Source: Allolobophora icterica
Taxonomy: Eukaryota; Annelida; Clitellata; Crassiclitellata; Lumbricidae
DNA: 64,000 nucleotides
Direction: 5' to 3'
Assembly (NCBI GenBank): GCA_963556255.1
Contig: OY744607.1
Span: 2,522,835 to 2,586,834, forward strand
Shown here piece after piece: positions 49,401 through 61,379 of this stretch. Numbering within the stretch: the first letter of the stretch is position 1; every line of letters begins with the position of its first letter. The notes under the pieces are model-generated. The model did not search any database. It saw only the letters and a list, made by a program, of their open reading frames with translations, and was not told where the DNA came from. Position numbers and translations under genes: made by a program.

Positions 49401-52400
49401 ATTACTGCGTAAAGGACCTTGAGCAAGTCCTTTACTCACAATTGCTCAGTGACATCGATTGATGCTTGGTTATTGTATACTGGCGCTTATTAAATAGCCT
49501 CCCCTGAGACGGTTACTGTGTAGGAACCTTGAGCAAGTCCTTTACTCACAATGGCTCAGCGCCATCGACTGATGCTTGGTCATTTGATCTTGGCGAATAA
49601 TAAATGCGTAATGATAATAACAATTTTAAAATTTGCCTTTAAATGCTGGTTTGTTTTAGGAAATACTCTGAATATTTTAGTTTTACTATGTAAATAGTAT
49701 TTTAAGACAGTTTTGAATAATTTAAGATATTTTGTTTTAGATTTACTAGCTGAACTGAACGAATGGGGTCCGATCTTCACCTTGTGGTCGAATTCAGAAG
49801 AGAAGTTGGGTGGTGCGCTGTCTGCTCTGGCGAAATCAGTCGAGAAGTGTTACGTGGGCCTTCAGGAATTGGTTTGTGATTGGCCAATGTATCTCTGTTC
49901 GTTTGCATAAATTAATTTATGATGTCATGGTGATTTTTTACATAATATATATGCTGGTGTTAGTACACTGAAAGGGGCTTTAAGCGTTGCACCATTAAGG
50001 GCAAGTCGAAAGAGACAAGTCTTTAGTTTAGACCTGAATGAACAGGGGCGCCCTCAGGCGGACGCATTAGATGCACGTGCATCCACCCACCAATCAAATC
50101 AAATCCACACAAGGAATAGGCATCGCATCGATATTTTTGTCATTTTTAGTATATGACTACGAGTGGGGGACAGGAGGGGAGGGCATTCAATTTTTTTAAC
50201 CCTGCAGCACCCCTGCGAATCACATCAAAGTATTGTTGATGAAATAAACAACCTGATAAACGAGCTGTTGTTTCTATAGGTTGTTTATTCCCTTGTTTAT
50301 TTCTTTGTTTATTCCCTTCTTCATTCCCTTGTTTATTTCTTTGTTTATTCTGTTAACGCAGGTCGATGCAACCGAGGTTCAGTTTGGAAATCCAGTGAAG
50401 GAGTATGTTCTCTACACGGAGGCCATCAAGGTATGTTGAACTTAGCAGTAGTTCTTTGGTAATATAATTTAATGTAAAACAGTACGACAACCCCTTACAC
50501 TTTGAACTTTAGAGCATCCAGCGCTGTGAACTAATTCTTGGCTGTTTTACTCTCTCTTCCAACATCGCCTCTTTTCTGCAAGACCTTCGTTCTGTAGACC
50601 ATTCTGCTCGATCGTGGTTTCATTGTGTCATGTTAGGATGGATGGATGGATGGATGGATGGATGGATGATGGATGATGGATGGATGGATGGATGGATGGA
50701 TGGATGGATGGATGGATGGATGGATGGATTTGTAAACAGGTGAGTATTGGATGGATGGATTGATCTGTTAATGAGTGATTGGGTGAATGGGTGGGTGGAT
50801 GGGTGAGTGGGTGGGTAGGTGAGGGGCTTGGGTAGGTGGGTGGGTGAGTGGGTGGGTGGGTGGCTTAGATGGATGGGTGGATGGATGAATCTGTGAATGG
50901 GTAAGTGGATGGGAGAGGGTCGGTGTGTGGATAGATGGATGTATGTGTGACGGGTTGGATTAATTGATATCCTTTAATGTTCGATGTGTTTCAAGGCTGT
51001 GCTTAGAAAGCGTGACGCGATACAGATGGAATACGACATGACTCTCGAAGAACTGAATCGCAAGAAAGAGGAAAGAGAACAGGTCAGTGGAATAAGATTC
51101 CATCCAATGCAAAACATACATTTGGCAAGATGTTCCTTCTGGAGCACATTCCCTCTTGCAGAAGCCAGTTCGCTACCACCGTTTCTTGTTCTACTATTAC
51201 TCACAAGGTAGCGCTGGCAATAGATGTGGAACGTGGTATCCAATTGGTTAGGGCGCTCGCCTTGTAATGTCGAGAGTGCAGGTTCGAGACTCCTCTCCGA
51301 GACGGTTACTGTATATAGACCTTGAGCAAGTCGTTTGCTCACAGTTGCTCAGTGCCATCGATTGATGCTTGGTCATTAGATAGTGGCGCTTAATAGATGC
51401 ATAATAATGATAATAATAATGTCCATGCTTTTTCAGCCGGAATGGCGTTCCAGCACCTTCTTTCAGCTACTAAAAAATAATTTATTTATTTTAATAATAA
51501 AAACAATAATTTAGTTATTTTTATTTAATTTCAGTGTTGTGGACTGTTTTCAGTGTTAATTGAGACTCCTCCCAAATCCCAATCCCGTTTTTATTGTGAT
51601 TTTAGCCCTTCCATAATTGTTCAGTTCTGGAACCTTTTTTTTCTAGAAAAAAAGCAGTGATAATGTCTAAATGTACTAATTGGATGGCGCATCGTTAGTC
51701 TAAGACTGTTTTTATGTAGACGTGGTCTTCAGTTGCCTTTGTGTTTCTTTTCAACAGGTCAGCGAGGACGTTGTCAAGGTAACCACTTCCCTAATTATTA
51801 TAAGTGTATAATTATGAAATTTTCTTTGTATCACTTCTGTAACTGACTATTTTAAATTAATTGTGGAACAACCCAATAGCATAAATCTGATTGAATTACT
51901 GTCTCCAGTACAATCTAACGACCTCACGTCCTAACTATTATAAATTACTTAATTACTTATTAAATAAGTAAAACTGTCTCCTGGCCCAAGCTTTGTTAGG
52001 CCAATGTGTGAGAAATCATTTTTCATTGCTCGTGAGATGAGTGTGTGTTGTGTGAAGATCATTCTGTGTGATCGTGGTTTCATTATGTTAGGTCAGGAGC
52101 ATCTCTGATGAGTCTCTCTCTGGAAGTGGTGCTATATAAATTTGCATTTACGAAGACAGTTTCCGTCTCCTGTTGTTTGTTGTGCTTTTGCTTCGTAGTG
52201 TGAAAGGATTGCAAAGTTTTTCTAAGACTTCTTTTAATGATGTGTTACGAATGATTGTTTGGATTTTCAGAGATAAGGAATATTAGAGATTACATCTGCT
52301 CTAACATTTAATGGTTCTGTAAGAATTTTGATGGCTTTTTAAATTTGCAATAGCACTCACTAACAGTTTTAAAAGAACTTATATCTATGCATGTGTTAAA

Positions 52401-54874
52401 AATGCAAGATAATTTGTGATTTCTCTATGCAATCAAGGATGTGGATGAGGTAGTGTGTTCTGAAATTTGTTTTTTACTTCACTATATTCTGTGTATTTGT
52501 TGGAGGATCATTTGTTTTAGTCAAATAATTGTTCATTGTTGCATGAAAAACTGTCTGATTTTGCAGTGCATAGAGAGCACTTTGGTTATGAAAACTGTTT
52601 GTTTGTTCATGTGTTCATTTAGAGATATTTATATAATGTAAATACTGTTTATTCGGTATATGTTACGTTTATTTTGATTTTATTTGGTTTGTGTACATTC
52701 TGTTATTGTTTAGTTTTACATTTATTTCAAATATTATTTTATACATATTCGAATATTTATTTTTGGTTTATTTTATGTTATATTTTATATATATGTATCA
52801 ATTTACTTGTTATGTTTATTTTTCATAGTTATTATAATTATATACATTCATTGTAATATTTCTTCATTTGATGTTTACTTCATAGTATAGTATTGTATTA
52901 AATTGGAGTTTAGTTTTAGTTATTTTTTATGATATTTACAGAGTTGACTGATCTAATAACAGTCGGTTGACGCATTCAATTCTTCGCAGTTGGATTTTGA
53001 CTCGAGATGTAGCCGTGTCTTGTTTTTTGTCCAGCTGAGTAAACAGGTGGAACTTCTGAACGACAAGGTGACCTGCGCCAACGCTGACCTGAAGGCCGAC
53101 CTCGAGAGATGGCACAAGAACAAGAGAAAAGATTTCCACAGGCTCTTCGTTGAAATGGCCGACCGACAGATCTCCTACTACCAGAAGGTCTCCGATCGAA
53201 TTCGAAACCGATCGTTTATCTTGGATCTGAATTGAGAATTTCTTTAGTGCCACTGTACCAATGCACAACGTGTGGTTGATTGGTTAGAGCGCTCGGTCTG
53301 CAATGTGGAGAGTGTGGGTTTGAGCCTCGCCCCAGTAGTAGAGACATTGAGCAGGTCCTTCACTTACAATTGCTCAGCGCCTTCGATGTAATGTCGAATG
53401 ATCGTGTGTGCACTTCTGAACTTTGTAAGGAGGGCAATTACAAATACAGGTGTATTGTATTGTATAATGCATCACTCACTTTTAGGAGTTACTTAAAAGG
53501 TGCTATATAAAGTGTCTACATGCATATACGTGCATCATCGTCATCATAAATGCTGTGCCCTTATTCACCACAGTTCCATTTTGATGACTCTTTATCCAGT
53601 CGTCCCATTTTTGAGCTCCTCTCTCTAGACTTTGTAGCCCAAGTCCACCATCCGGGTTCATGTGTGCATTGGCCTTCCGATCCTTCTCTTCCAGCTCCTT
53701 GGGGGCCGGAAATCAAAGCTCAAAGTGACATAGCATGGTCCTGCATACTATCATACTGTGCAAAGTGCCCAAACATCCAGCGTCTTCTAGGCTCGATCAT
53801 CTCCGAGATTGCGGTCTGGACACCTACGTGCTTCAAACATACAGTATACGTAATTTGATACTTGCCCCTGAATGAAGTCTGTGCATGTCAATATCTGGGA
53901 TTAGACGAGTTGAAACCCGCACCTTTATCAAACCCTAAAACAAGCTGTCTGGTCGATCAAAAGGATAGGACTTAAAAGATGAATTTGTTACTAAGACTGA
54001 CACTTAGATGACTACTGACTAGACTGTGTGGCACTCGGCTTCTTCTGGTGAAGCCGTGTTATGCTAAACCATATCGAGTTACATTGGACTGAGTTACATG
54101 AGTTACGAAGATGCATTTAGGCCAGGTTGAATTAGATGAATATGTATCAGATCAAGTTACTTTAGTCTAAAATACATTAGAGCAAGTTACATTGGACTAA
54201 GATACAGTACGAAAATGCCAGATTTTCGTGCATACATTACTATGATACATTACCCCTATGATACATTGCCCCTATTTCTGCATACATGCGTGATGTGCTG
54301 CATTGGCTCCCTGTCCCGCAGCGTATCTGTTATAGGGTTGCTGTACTGGTATGGCGCTGTCTCTTAGGCTGTGCCCCGGCCTATCTGTGTGAGCTCTGCC
54401 GCCCGGTCTCTGATTCAGTTGGTCGGCGTGCTCTTCGGTCTTCTTCCGGGGGAGAACTTTTAGTCCCTCGGGCTCGCTCCACAATTAGGCAACGCCGGGA
54501 TTTCTCTATAGCTGGGCCCTCCATTTGGAATGGTCTTCCATTAGAGATTCGCCTTCTCCCTAGGGGTAACACATCTGCTTTTTACAAGCTGCTCAAGTCT
54601 AATCTCTATTGCCGTGGCTGGGCTGGGAGCGCTTCTGAGTAGGTTTCTTGAAGGTGCGCTATATTAAATTTTTGAATGAATGAATGAATGAATGAATTAC
54701 ATTGAGGACATATTAAAGCAGGGTACATTGGGCTAAGATACTTTGGACATTGGATGCTTGCAGTGTCTGGAGTCCTGGGAAGAAGCGATTCCGAAGATAC
54801 AAAAGTCGGACATGGAGTTGGAAGATTCCCTGATTCCGCCACCAGCGCCGCAGACAACATCTTCGACCGACTAA
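46461..54874 (+). CDS. SNX30: PX-BAR sorting nexin of the SNX7/SNX30 type, complete, 11 exons
   Basis: Endosomal sorting nexin; SNX7 and SNX30 pair with SNX4 on early endosomes in recycling and autophagy. Exons: 46461-46595, 47287-47400, 48019-48129, 48340-48501, 49116-49311, 49741-49871, 50362-50430, 50996-51082, 51758-51778, 53035-53187, 54764-54874; 1290 nt, 429 aa (human SNX30 437). An acidic N-terminal leader is followed by the PX domain, about 56-173: [21 protein letters not shown], the phosphoinositide-binding [11 protein letters not shown], and [14 protein letters not shown] with DHPVLSFN. The BAR coiled-coil region runs about 180-415, with [16 protein letters not shown] and YYQKCLESW. 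Phases agree throughout. The exon 2 acceptor was chosen among three nearby AG sites because only 47287 keeps the frame. Donors of exons 2 (GTTGAC) and 10 (GTCTCC) are weak. Exon 9 is a 21-nt microexon. SNX7 cannot be excluded; probably this is the single pro-orthologue of SNX7 and SNX30. Confidence 0.93.
48540..49085. repeat. Minisatellite of about 70-80 bp units
   Basis: Repeated blocks with GTTAGGATGTTCTAATAATG, CATGATGCTCCAATAGAATG and TCTAATAATGCATAAGCCTG, about six to seven copies, filling SNX30 intron 4. Confidence 0.88.
49323..49496 (+). mobile_element. SINE family A copy
   Basis: A-box region GTGGTTAGAGTGCTCGCC, B box GGGTTTGAACCCC, body GAGCAAGTCCTTTACTCACA, tail TTGGTTATTGTATACTGGCG. 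SNX30 intron 5; the exon 5 donor lies 12 bases before it. Confidence 0.82.
49497..49612 (+). mobile_element. Truncated SINE family A copy in tandem
   Basis: Begins AGCCTCCCCTGAGACGGTTA, then body and GATGCTTGGTCATTTGATCT tail. It follows the previous copy directly. Confidence 0.75.
50043..50215. mobile_element. Candidate MITE with CAGGGG ends
   Basis: Starts CAGGGGCGCCCTCAGGCGGA and ends GCAGCACCCCTG, a hAT-like terminus pair. The flanking bases TGAATGAA and CGAATCAC agree only in part, so the target duplication is not secure. Confidence 0.4.
50634..50945. repeat. (GGAT)n tract with degenerate (GGGT) continuation
   Basis: Nearly perfect GGAT to 50728, then worn GGATGGGT-type sequence. It is joined to a LINE tail ending GTGTCATGTTAGG at 50590-50636. 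SNX30 intron 7. Confidence 0.93.
51222..51423 (+). mobile_element. SINE family A copy
   Basis: A box TTGGTTAGGGCGCTCGCC, B box GGTTCGAGACTCC, body GAGCAAGTCGTTTGCTCACA, tail TAGTGGCGCTTAATAGATGC plus AAT run. A MITE sits right at its 3-prime end. SNX30 intron 8. Confidence 0.85.
51424..51659. mobile_element. hAT-type MITE, CAGTGCTTTTT family, copy 2
   Basis: A 236-bp copy of the 8130-8361 element. Flanking direct repeats ATAATGTC at 51416-51423 and 51660-51667 give an 8-bp target duplication. Ends CATGCTTTTTC (one base lost) and AAAAAAAGCAGTG. Confidence 0.88.
52045..52147 (+). mobile_element. LINE 3-prime tail
   Basis: GATCATTCTGTGTGATCGTG, TTTCATTATGTTAGGTCAGG, GAGCATCTCTGATGAGTCTC, then GGTGCTATATAAAT. 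SNX30 intron 9. Confidence 0.6.
53268..53480 (+). mobile_element. SINE family B copy
   Basis: A box GATTGGTTAGAGCGCTCGG, B box GGGTTTGAGCC, body GAGCAGGTCCTTCACTTACA, tail TGTGTGCACTTCTGAACTTT and a final GTATTGTATTGTATA. SNX30 intron 10. Confidence 0.85.
54275..54700 (+). mobile_element. LINE reverse-transcriptase 3-prime end
   Basis: One open frame (54286-54642) reads [49 protein letters not shown] and [17 protein letters not shown]: the conserved tail of CR1/L2-like reverse transcriptases, with a stop just after GWAGSASE. The 3-prime hairpin GGGAGCGCTTCTGAGTAGG and GGTGCGCTATATTAAAT follow, then a (GAAT)n tail to 54697. Truncated at its 5-prime side. SNX30 intron 10, 65 bases before the last exon. 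Confidence 0.85.
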
Positions 54875-55510
54875 CTCCACCGAATCTGACCTTGCTGGAA
54901 CGGTTCCGCAAAACCAGGACCGAGCGCTCAGCTGGCTCGGTCGAGCACGGCCTTTTCAGGCGAGTTCGTGAGTCACGCGATTCGAGTCTCAGACAGTTTG
55001 ACGATAATTTACATGCCGTGAAGTCGTTGTACGCCTGCATAATTAGGTCTAGTAGTGTGCTTTGTTTACTTGTCTTTGACTCTTCTGAAGCCATCTGTTC
55101 TGTAAAAGTGCTTGGAGCTGAGCTTAACGCTTTCAAATTGAAAGCCGCTTTTTAAAAAATGAGTTCTTGATCAACCCTCAGGGGCAGCGTGACGAACAAA
55201 TAAAGCAGCGCGAAAGTTCTGACGCCTCGGCCCGGTTAATCTGTTTGGAGCAACTGAGCCTGATGCTTTCAAATCGGACGTCGCTTGTTAAAATGAGTTT
55301 TCTGTTAAACCTCGGACATCATGACGAACAAATCGAGTTGTGCAAGAGCGGTTTCGCAGAAACCTCTTTTCCGACGTGAAATCTTTTATATGTGTTGCTG
55401 TTTGTAGATGGAGTCGTGATTGAAACCTTTGAGTTATGTGCCGACCCTGATTTGAGTTGCTGCTCAATCTCTGCAGTTCTTAATCTGAAGGGGCGCTATA
55501 TAAATGCTTA

Positions 55511-55511
55511 G

Positions 55512-55550
<39 letters not shown>

Positions 55551-55572
55551 ATTGATTGATTGATTGATTGAT
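55511..55572. repeat. (GATT)n microsatellite after a LINE tail
   Basis: About 15 GATT units directly after GGGGCGCTATATAAATGCTT, the end of a LINE or SINE tail. Confidence 0.92.
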
Positions 55573-56194
55573 TTATATTGATCTAATCTCTTGACTTCTA
55601 TAGCACCGTTATATTTATGCACTAGACGTTGACTGACAATCTCTGTCGGATTTCTACCAGGAGATTTACAACAGATTGTGATTTTATTGAGATTTCACCT
55701 GGAATAACCGTCAACTGACGTCTCGGACGTTACAATAATGGCCGTGTAGAAGTCATTTGATTATATTGTATTAGGTCTCTTCTAGTGAGACCATAGTCAA
55801 CACTAAACAAGCCTAGTCAAAATCCGATTGGTCAGGAGAGCCAGCAGTTCTTATCCGTGTGAGCCACCTATGCCCAACGAAGTTTGATTTGCTTTTGGCT
55901 CCTCTGTAGAGTTTCTGTTGAAGATGTGCTTTGTAAATGTGGTATCAACTGCACATGCGCTTGAGATGGAAGTTGGATTTGTATTATTGTAATTAAACCA
56001 CACATTTTCAGAACCTTACAATGCCAAACAGGTCTAATGAGGTGCAGCATAAAATATTCTGGGTTTTAGGTTGATAAGTAAACTTGTGGCTTAAATTTGA
56101 GATTTTAATTGTTGGAACTTTTAATAATGTAGCCATGACTGTCTTGATAAACTGCCACTGTCTCATGTTTTCAGGATTGTCATTGAAAAGTGAA

Positions 56195-56620
56195 TTGTTT
56201 GTGTGGATGAATGAATGAATGGATGGATGAAGAGATTAATCAGGGAATGAATTTTTGCATTGGATGGGCAGCATAATTTGGTTTGGAGTGGGTACGGGTG
56301 GATGGGTGGATAGACGGGTGTGTTTAAGTGGATGGATGGATGGATGGTTGGATGGGTGAATGAAGAACAGATGGATAGGTCGGATTGGATGGATGGAACG
56401 AAGGACTTATGGATGAATGGGTGATGGGGGTGTGTTTTGGGTATTAGGTCGAGTGAGTGTTTGGGTGGGTGAGGTGGTCAAGTGGGTTTATTGGGGGGTG
56501 AGTGTTTGGTGGCTGGGTTAAGTAGTCGAGTGAGTGTTTGGGTGTGTGGATTAGGTGGTTGAGTGGGTGTTTAGGGTGGGTGGCTGATGGACTGATAGGT
56601 GAATGGATGGATGGATTGAA
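56195..56620. repeat. Degenerate (GGAT)/(GGGTGA) tract
   Basis: Imperfect tetranucleotide-derived sequence; no coding signal. Confidence 0.8.
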
Positions 56621-57077
56621 GATATAATGGTCAGATCTGATTTTCACAATTGCCTGCCCTTCATATTTATATTTTTGCACGTTTACATGTTTCTTTGTAG
56701 ATATTTTACCCAAACTTACAAAGTAAGTTACTTTATGCTTCTGATGATTGTTACTTTACGGTCTTGCCAATAGTCGTAATGACGTGAAACCCGAACAGTG
56801 AGAAGAATTAAAAGTTTCCATTGTTCTCAGTTATGTTTGTTTGCGTCTTTCCTCTCCTTGTGAGCTGAGTGATGAAATGGTTTGATGTCAGCAAGGCATA
56901 CTTGGTTTTGAACCGAGACAGGAGGTCTGAATGAAGTGTTGCTTTCCCACTTGGCCTCAAAGCCTGCTTCATTGCTGCCTAGGCTAATTGGTTAGATTCA
57001 GAGATGGAGATAGTGCTACTTTGACACGCATATGCGTTGGTGGGTGTCTAGTCAATGCCGAACCATACATTTATGTA

Positions 57078-57079
<2 letters not shown>

Positions 57080-57114
<35 letters not shown>

Positions 57115-57149
57115 CTCTCTATGAAATATATATAGCTATATATCAGGAG

Positions 57150-57219
<70 letters not shown>

Positions 57220-57260
57220 CGCTATGGTATATATAGCTATATATAACTATATATATATAA
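57080..57260. repeat. (AT)n tracts with AGCTATATAT interruptions
   Basis: Two long AT runs separated by TATAGCT-type blocks; strongly self-complementary. Confidence 0.93.
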
Positions 57261-57334
57261 TATATATTAATACACCTGTGCATAGTCATGGATTTGTCTG
57301 ATTTCAGTGTGACTATTTCTTTGTGTATATATAT

Positions 57335-57612
57335 GCATACTGTCTCTCAATAATACATACATACTGTCTGTTTATAATACATACTGTCTGTTTATAACGC
57401 ATACTGTCTGTGTATAACACACTGTGTTTATAACGCATACTGTCTGTTTATAATGCATTCTGTGTGTTTATAGCGCATACTGTCTGTTTATAACACAGTG
57501 TTTATAATGCATACTGTCTGTTTATAATGCATACTGTGTGTTTATGATGCATGCTGTCTGTTTATAATGCATACTGTGTTTATAACGCATACTGTCTGTT
57601 TATAAGCTGTTA
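57335..57612. repeat. Minisatellite, ATACTGTCTGTTTATAACGC unit
   Basis: About 13 units of 20-22 bp with some 5-bp-shorter forms. Confidence 0.9.
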
Positions 57613-58855
57613 ATAACAATGCTTGTTTACGACGACAATGGTTCATGTTGTAAAATTCACGAAAGAGATAATCACATCTAGTGGAATCAGCATGTGTTTA
57701 TGCTGCTTTACATATGTTTGTCACGTTTCTTTTGCGTACAGCTGTAATCTGACAACAATCTCCTTACAGATTTCAGAAGTGTGCATTAAAGTGTGCAGTG
57801 TGCACAAGGATTGATTAATTGGTTGGTTGCTTTAAGTGCACATTAAAGCACATTGTGTACTTTAAAGTATACATTGTGTTGTGATGAACTTGGTTCTTGT
57901 TTTGTTTGTACGTGCTCGTTTTGTTCAAATGTTCATTAAACCTGCACCTTTCGTTTGAACACTTGTTGTCCCTGCTTTTATTCTGGTACGTGCTCGAGTT
58001 AACTTCATAACAATGACAGCAAGTCTCAACTGAGTGAACTAGCACCTCTTAACAGTGCTGTCATTGGGAGTCATATCGAGTCGGGTGTTTTAATGAGATT
58101 GCATTTTAAAGCTGATTTAAATTTGGGGTGTATGTCCGAGACCGTATTATATCAGGATCTGTGTTTCGATGAAGTGTATTGTAAGAATGGTTCATTGTAC
58201 TATTTAAACTGAGTTTTTCATCTTTGTAGCTTTTTATTTTTTCGGCTGCTATAAATTCGATGTTTCAAGGAAATTCGCGTGGATGATTCATGTAAGAAAC
58301 GCTATCACTCTGTGGACATCCTATCCGATATGGTCCAACGATTTCAAGGTCATCACTAATTGCAGAGAATGCCGAGTTTCTTTTGTCCTCATGTCCACAT
58401 GGAGCCCATTTGGGACCGTATAAGGGTCTATATGGGTCCCATCTAATACCCATGAAAATGCTGGTGGGATTCGTGAAGATATGAGAATCGCCCAGTCGCT
58501 TGACGAGGCAGTTGTGTGGCATTCTGAAACTGGTGTTACTAAGACTATTTTTGTAATGTCTCTTCAATTTACGCGTGGAGCACGTTTCACGCATATAGCC
58601 TACTGTTCAATGCTTCTTCTTTACGTGCGTCTGTGTACTGAAAATGATTTCACTCCAAGTGTTTGTGCGCATGTAAACTGAATAATTGTTTGTATGAATT
58701 AATTAAGTAAAACCAGTGAGTGTTTTGTGTTCGTGATTTGGAGGGATATCCAACAGTTACTGTAAACGGTGTTTAGCAAGCTTACATCTGATCCTATCCT
58801 GTGGTCTTCCATATCCCGCCATAGAAGTAATTTTTAGGTTACTCGGTTACCCATT

Positions 58856-59080
58856 CATAGGCGTAATTTGTGAGGGTACGAGGGGTACCCGTACCCCTCA
58901 CTTTTTGGACTGGGGTACCGTACCCCCACTTTTTGGACTGAGGGATACCATACTCCCCACTTTTTAAACAATGCCAATTAGTATTTATTATTGAGCCTTC
59001 CCAAAGATGGCAGTCTCTGCCTTGCTTCGTGTAATGAAGAAATTGGTACCCCCACTTATTAGACCAAAGTTATGCCCCTG
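58856..59080. mobile_element. MITE of the AGGCGTAA family
   Basis: Begins CATAGGCGTAATTTGTGAGG, contains GTACCCCCACTTTTTGGACT blocks, ends ACCAAAGTTATGCCCCTG. Clearly related to 32368-32690 but no target duplication is visible (TACCCATT against CACTTAAA). Confidence 0.65.
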
Positions 59081-59298
59081 CACTTAAATCCCAATTTTTT
59101 GGATTAGGGTACTGTAATGTTTTGTTTTGGCTTGTGTCTAACTCGCTCTGCTACACATTAAAAACCAAAAAATACTCAGAAATGTCAACTGCATACTCTT
59201 CCTCATGATTGTCAAACTGTAATTGAACTGGTTAGCAAAATTTCAGATATTAGAATGAAATCGTATATAGTTGCTTGAGCTAACCTGTCAAAATTCAC

Positions 59299-59464
<166 letters not shown>

Positions 59465-59552
59465 CTGCACACTCCACACACGTCAGTTGCCCACTCGACA
59501 ACGTTAGCTGCACACTTTGTGTCAGAAAGCACACTATTTTAGGCCCTGACCC

Positions 59553-59712
59553 CAGGGGCGTCTACACCATAGAAACCTTGGAGCAAATGCTCCATCCAAG
59601 AAATAGGGGAGGAGATCTGTCCGTGTGTGTGTGCCACCGTTTTAGGGGGAAGAAGAGGGGGAAAAGGGACGTTGCTCCAATGACTTAGGGGGGGGGGGGG
59701 TAGACGCCCCTG
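59553..59712. mobile_element. hAT-type MITE, CAGGGGCGTCTA family, inverted copy
   Basis: Perfect CAGGGGCGTCTA / TAGACGCCCCTG ends and an interior that is the reverse complement of 1004-1172. Flanks CCTGACCC and CCTGACCA match in seven of eight bases, consistent with an aged 8-bp target duplication. Contains a run of 14 G. Confidence 0.82.
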
Positions 59713-60159
59713 CCTGACCATAACAACGCTACGAAATCAACAGTTAATTATCTGTAGTGTTTACTGACAGCTTATGGCTGCCAAGAGCCTTTGAATTCGA
59801 CTTTTCCTTATCAACCTGATGATAAATTAAATTATGAATGCGAGTGAAATATAAATATGAAAATGGCAATGCGTTTTAAAGGTGTCGAATGTTGTTTTAA
59901 TAGTAAATGGTCCAGTGTTTAACGACATCGTGTGCTGTATTATATATGCCATACGAACTGTTCAGAATAATTCCACACCTCTTTTAAGTGTAATATTCTC
60001 CTATAAGAAAAAGCCGACGTGCAGGCAGCATTAACTGCCATACGTGTGTTGAGGACTTCAGAATAATTCCACACCTCTTTAAGGGTGATATTTGTCTTAT
60101 AAGTAAAAGTCGTCCGCGGTTTCTTCTGTATATTTTTTCTTCATTCATTCATTCATTCA

Positions 60160-61155
60160 TTTGAAGATTTATATAGCGCCCCTTCAAGGTAACTACTCAG
60201 AGGCGCTCCCGACACCAGCACGTTCATAAAAGACAGTTTTCAGATTTGCAAGAAATAGGCCAGAGGTGAACCCAGGGCACATGCGGAGCTCTAATTAAGG
60301 GAAGTCTATTCCAGACTGCCGGGCCCACCACTGAAAAAGCTCGACTGTGCATAGTCGTGGAACGAGCAAATGGAACTAAAAGTACCCCTTTTCCCGATGA
60401 GCGGAGGGAACGTCGGCCTTGGGCACCTGAAACAGTACAGCAAAGCTCACGAAGGTAAGCAGGGGCAGGGCCCTGACAACATCGCCATACTAAGGCAGCG
60501 ATCCTATATTCTATGCGTAAGCGCATAGGAAGCCAGTGAAGGACCTCCAGCATATATTTAGAGACTTGGCCATGTTTAGGAATATGCCCAATGAGACGGG
60601 TTGCAGAGCGCAGAACTCGCTATAGACACACTATGCGACTAGATGGAAGACTAAAATAAAGCGATGAGCAGTAATCAGTGGCGACGATCTTGTTTGAGAG
60701 GTGGGGGGGGGGACATTTGGGAACTGATCTGGTCAAAAAAGAGTTTTGAAGTGATCTGGTCAAAAAAGAGGTCTAAAAATTTTTTCGCGCTCACGCGCGA
60801 CAAATTTTTAGACCTCAGTAGCAAAAAATTTGATGACCTTTTTTTGGTGTTTCTTCTAAATTTGGGGGGTCCGATGTATGGCGTGCCCCCCACTGTTAAA
60901 GGTGGGGTCTTGTCCCCCTCGACCCCCCCCCCCGGGATCGCCGCCCATGGCAGTAATCAAGGCGCGCTGTGACGAAGGAATGAACCAGTGTAGCAGTGGC
61001 ACTGGGCGTTAGGGAACGAGTAACAGTGCGAAGCTGGCGCAGTTGGTAGTAGCAGTCCCTACTAAGACGGTGTATTTGTGGAGCAAAAGTAAGCTCCTGG
61101 TTTGCTGGACGATGTAGAACATTGTACTCTGTAGGAGTGCTTAGATGGAACATTC
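60160..61155 (-). mobile_element. LINE reverse-transcriptase 3-prime portion, split by a MITE
   Basis: Minus strand, from the right: FAPQIHRLSRDCYYQLRQLR and TLVHSFVTARLDYC (reverse-transcriptase region after the catalytic core). The MITE 60676-60949 then interrupts it. It resumes as LHWLPMRLRIEYRIAALVWR, LRSSGKGVLLVPFARST and FSVVGPAVWNRLP, with the tail GGAGCGCCTCTGAGTAGTTA and GGGGCGCTATATAAAT at 60170-60215. Frameshifts show it is dead. Confidence 0.85.
60676..60949. mobile_element. hAT-type MITE nested in a LINE
   Basis: Ends CAGTGGCGACGATC and GATCGCCGCCCATG, flanked by GCAGTAAT at 60668-60675 and 60950-60957 (8-bp target duplication). Interior has TGATCTGGTCAAAAAAGAG repeats and a near palindrome around CGCGCTCACGCGCG. 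274 bp, non-coding. Confidence 0.87.
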
Positions 61156-61379
61156 TCGTTTAGTTCTGCTTGATTAGTTTTCACTGAGTCTAACGCCATC
61201 TGGCGGTCATGATTATTATTAAAGAGACTGTGGTAGGATTGTCGGGGAGCTTGGTAATTAGAATAGGATCTTACGAGATCACTTGTTATGTTAGGCCACC
61301 AAGTCACTTGTCTAGGTAAGAGTTAGCCCCTTTGTGGGTTGGTACTTCTTTTCGTATTTCTGTTTTATGCCTGCGACCA

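Noticed and set aside
58265..58594. 109-residue minus-strand frame with YGPKWAPCGHED
   Set aside because: No recognisable domain, no splice partners; short repeated GGGTCCCAT and TATAAGGGTCTATATGGGT sequence suggests a repeat.
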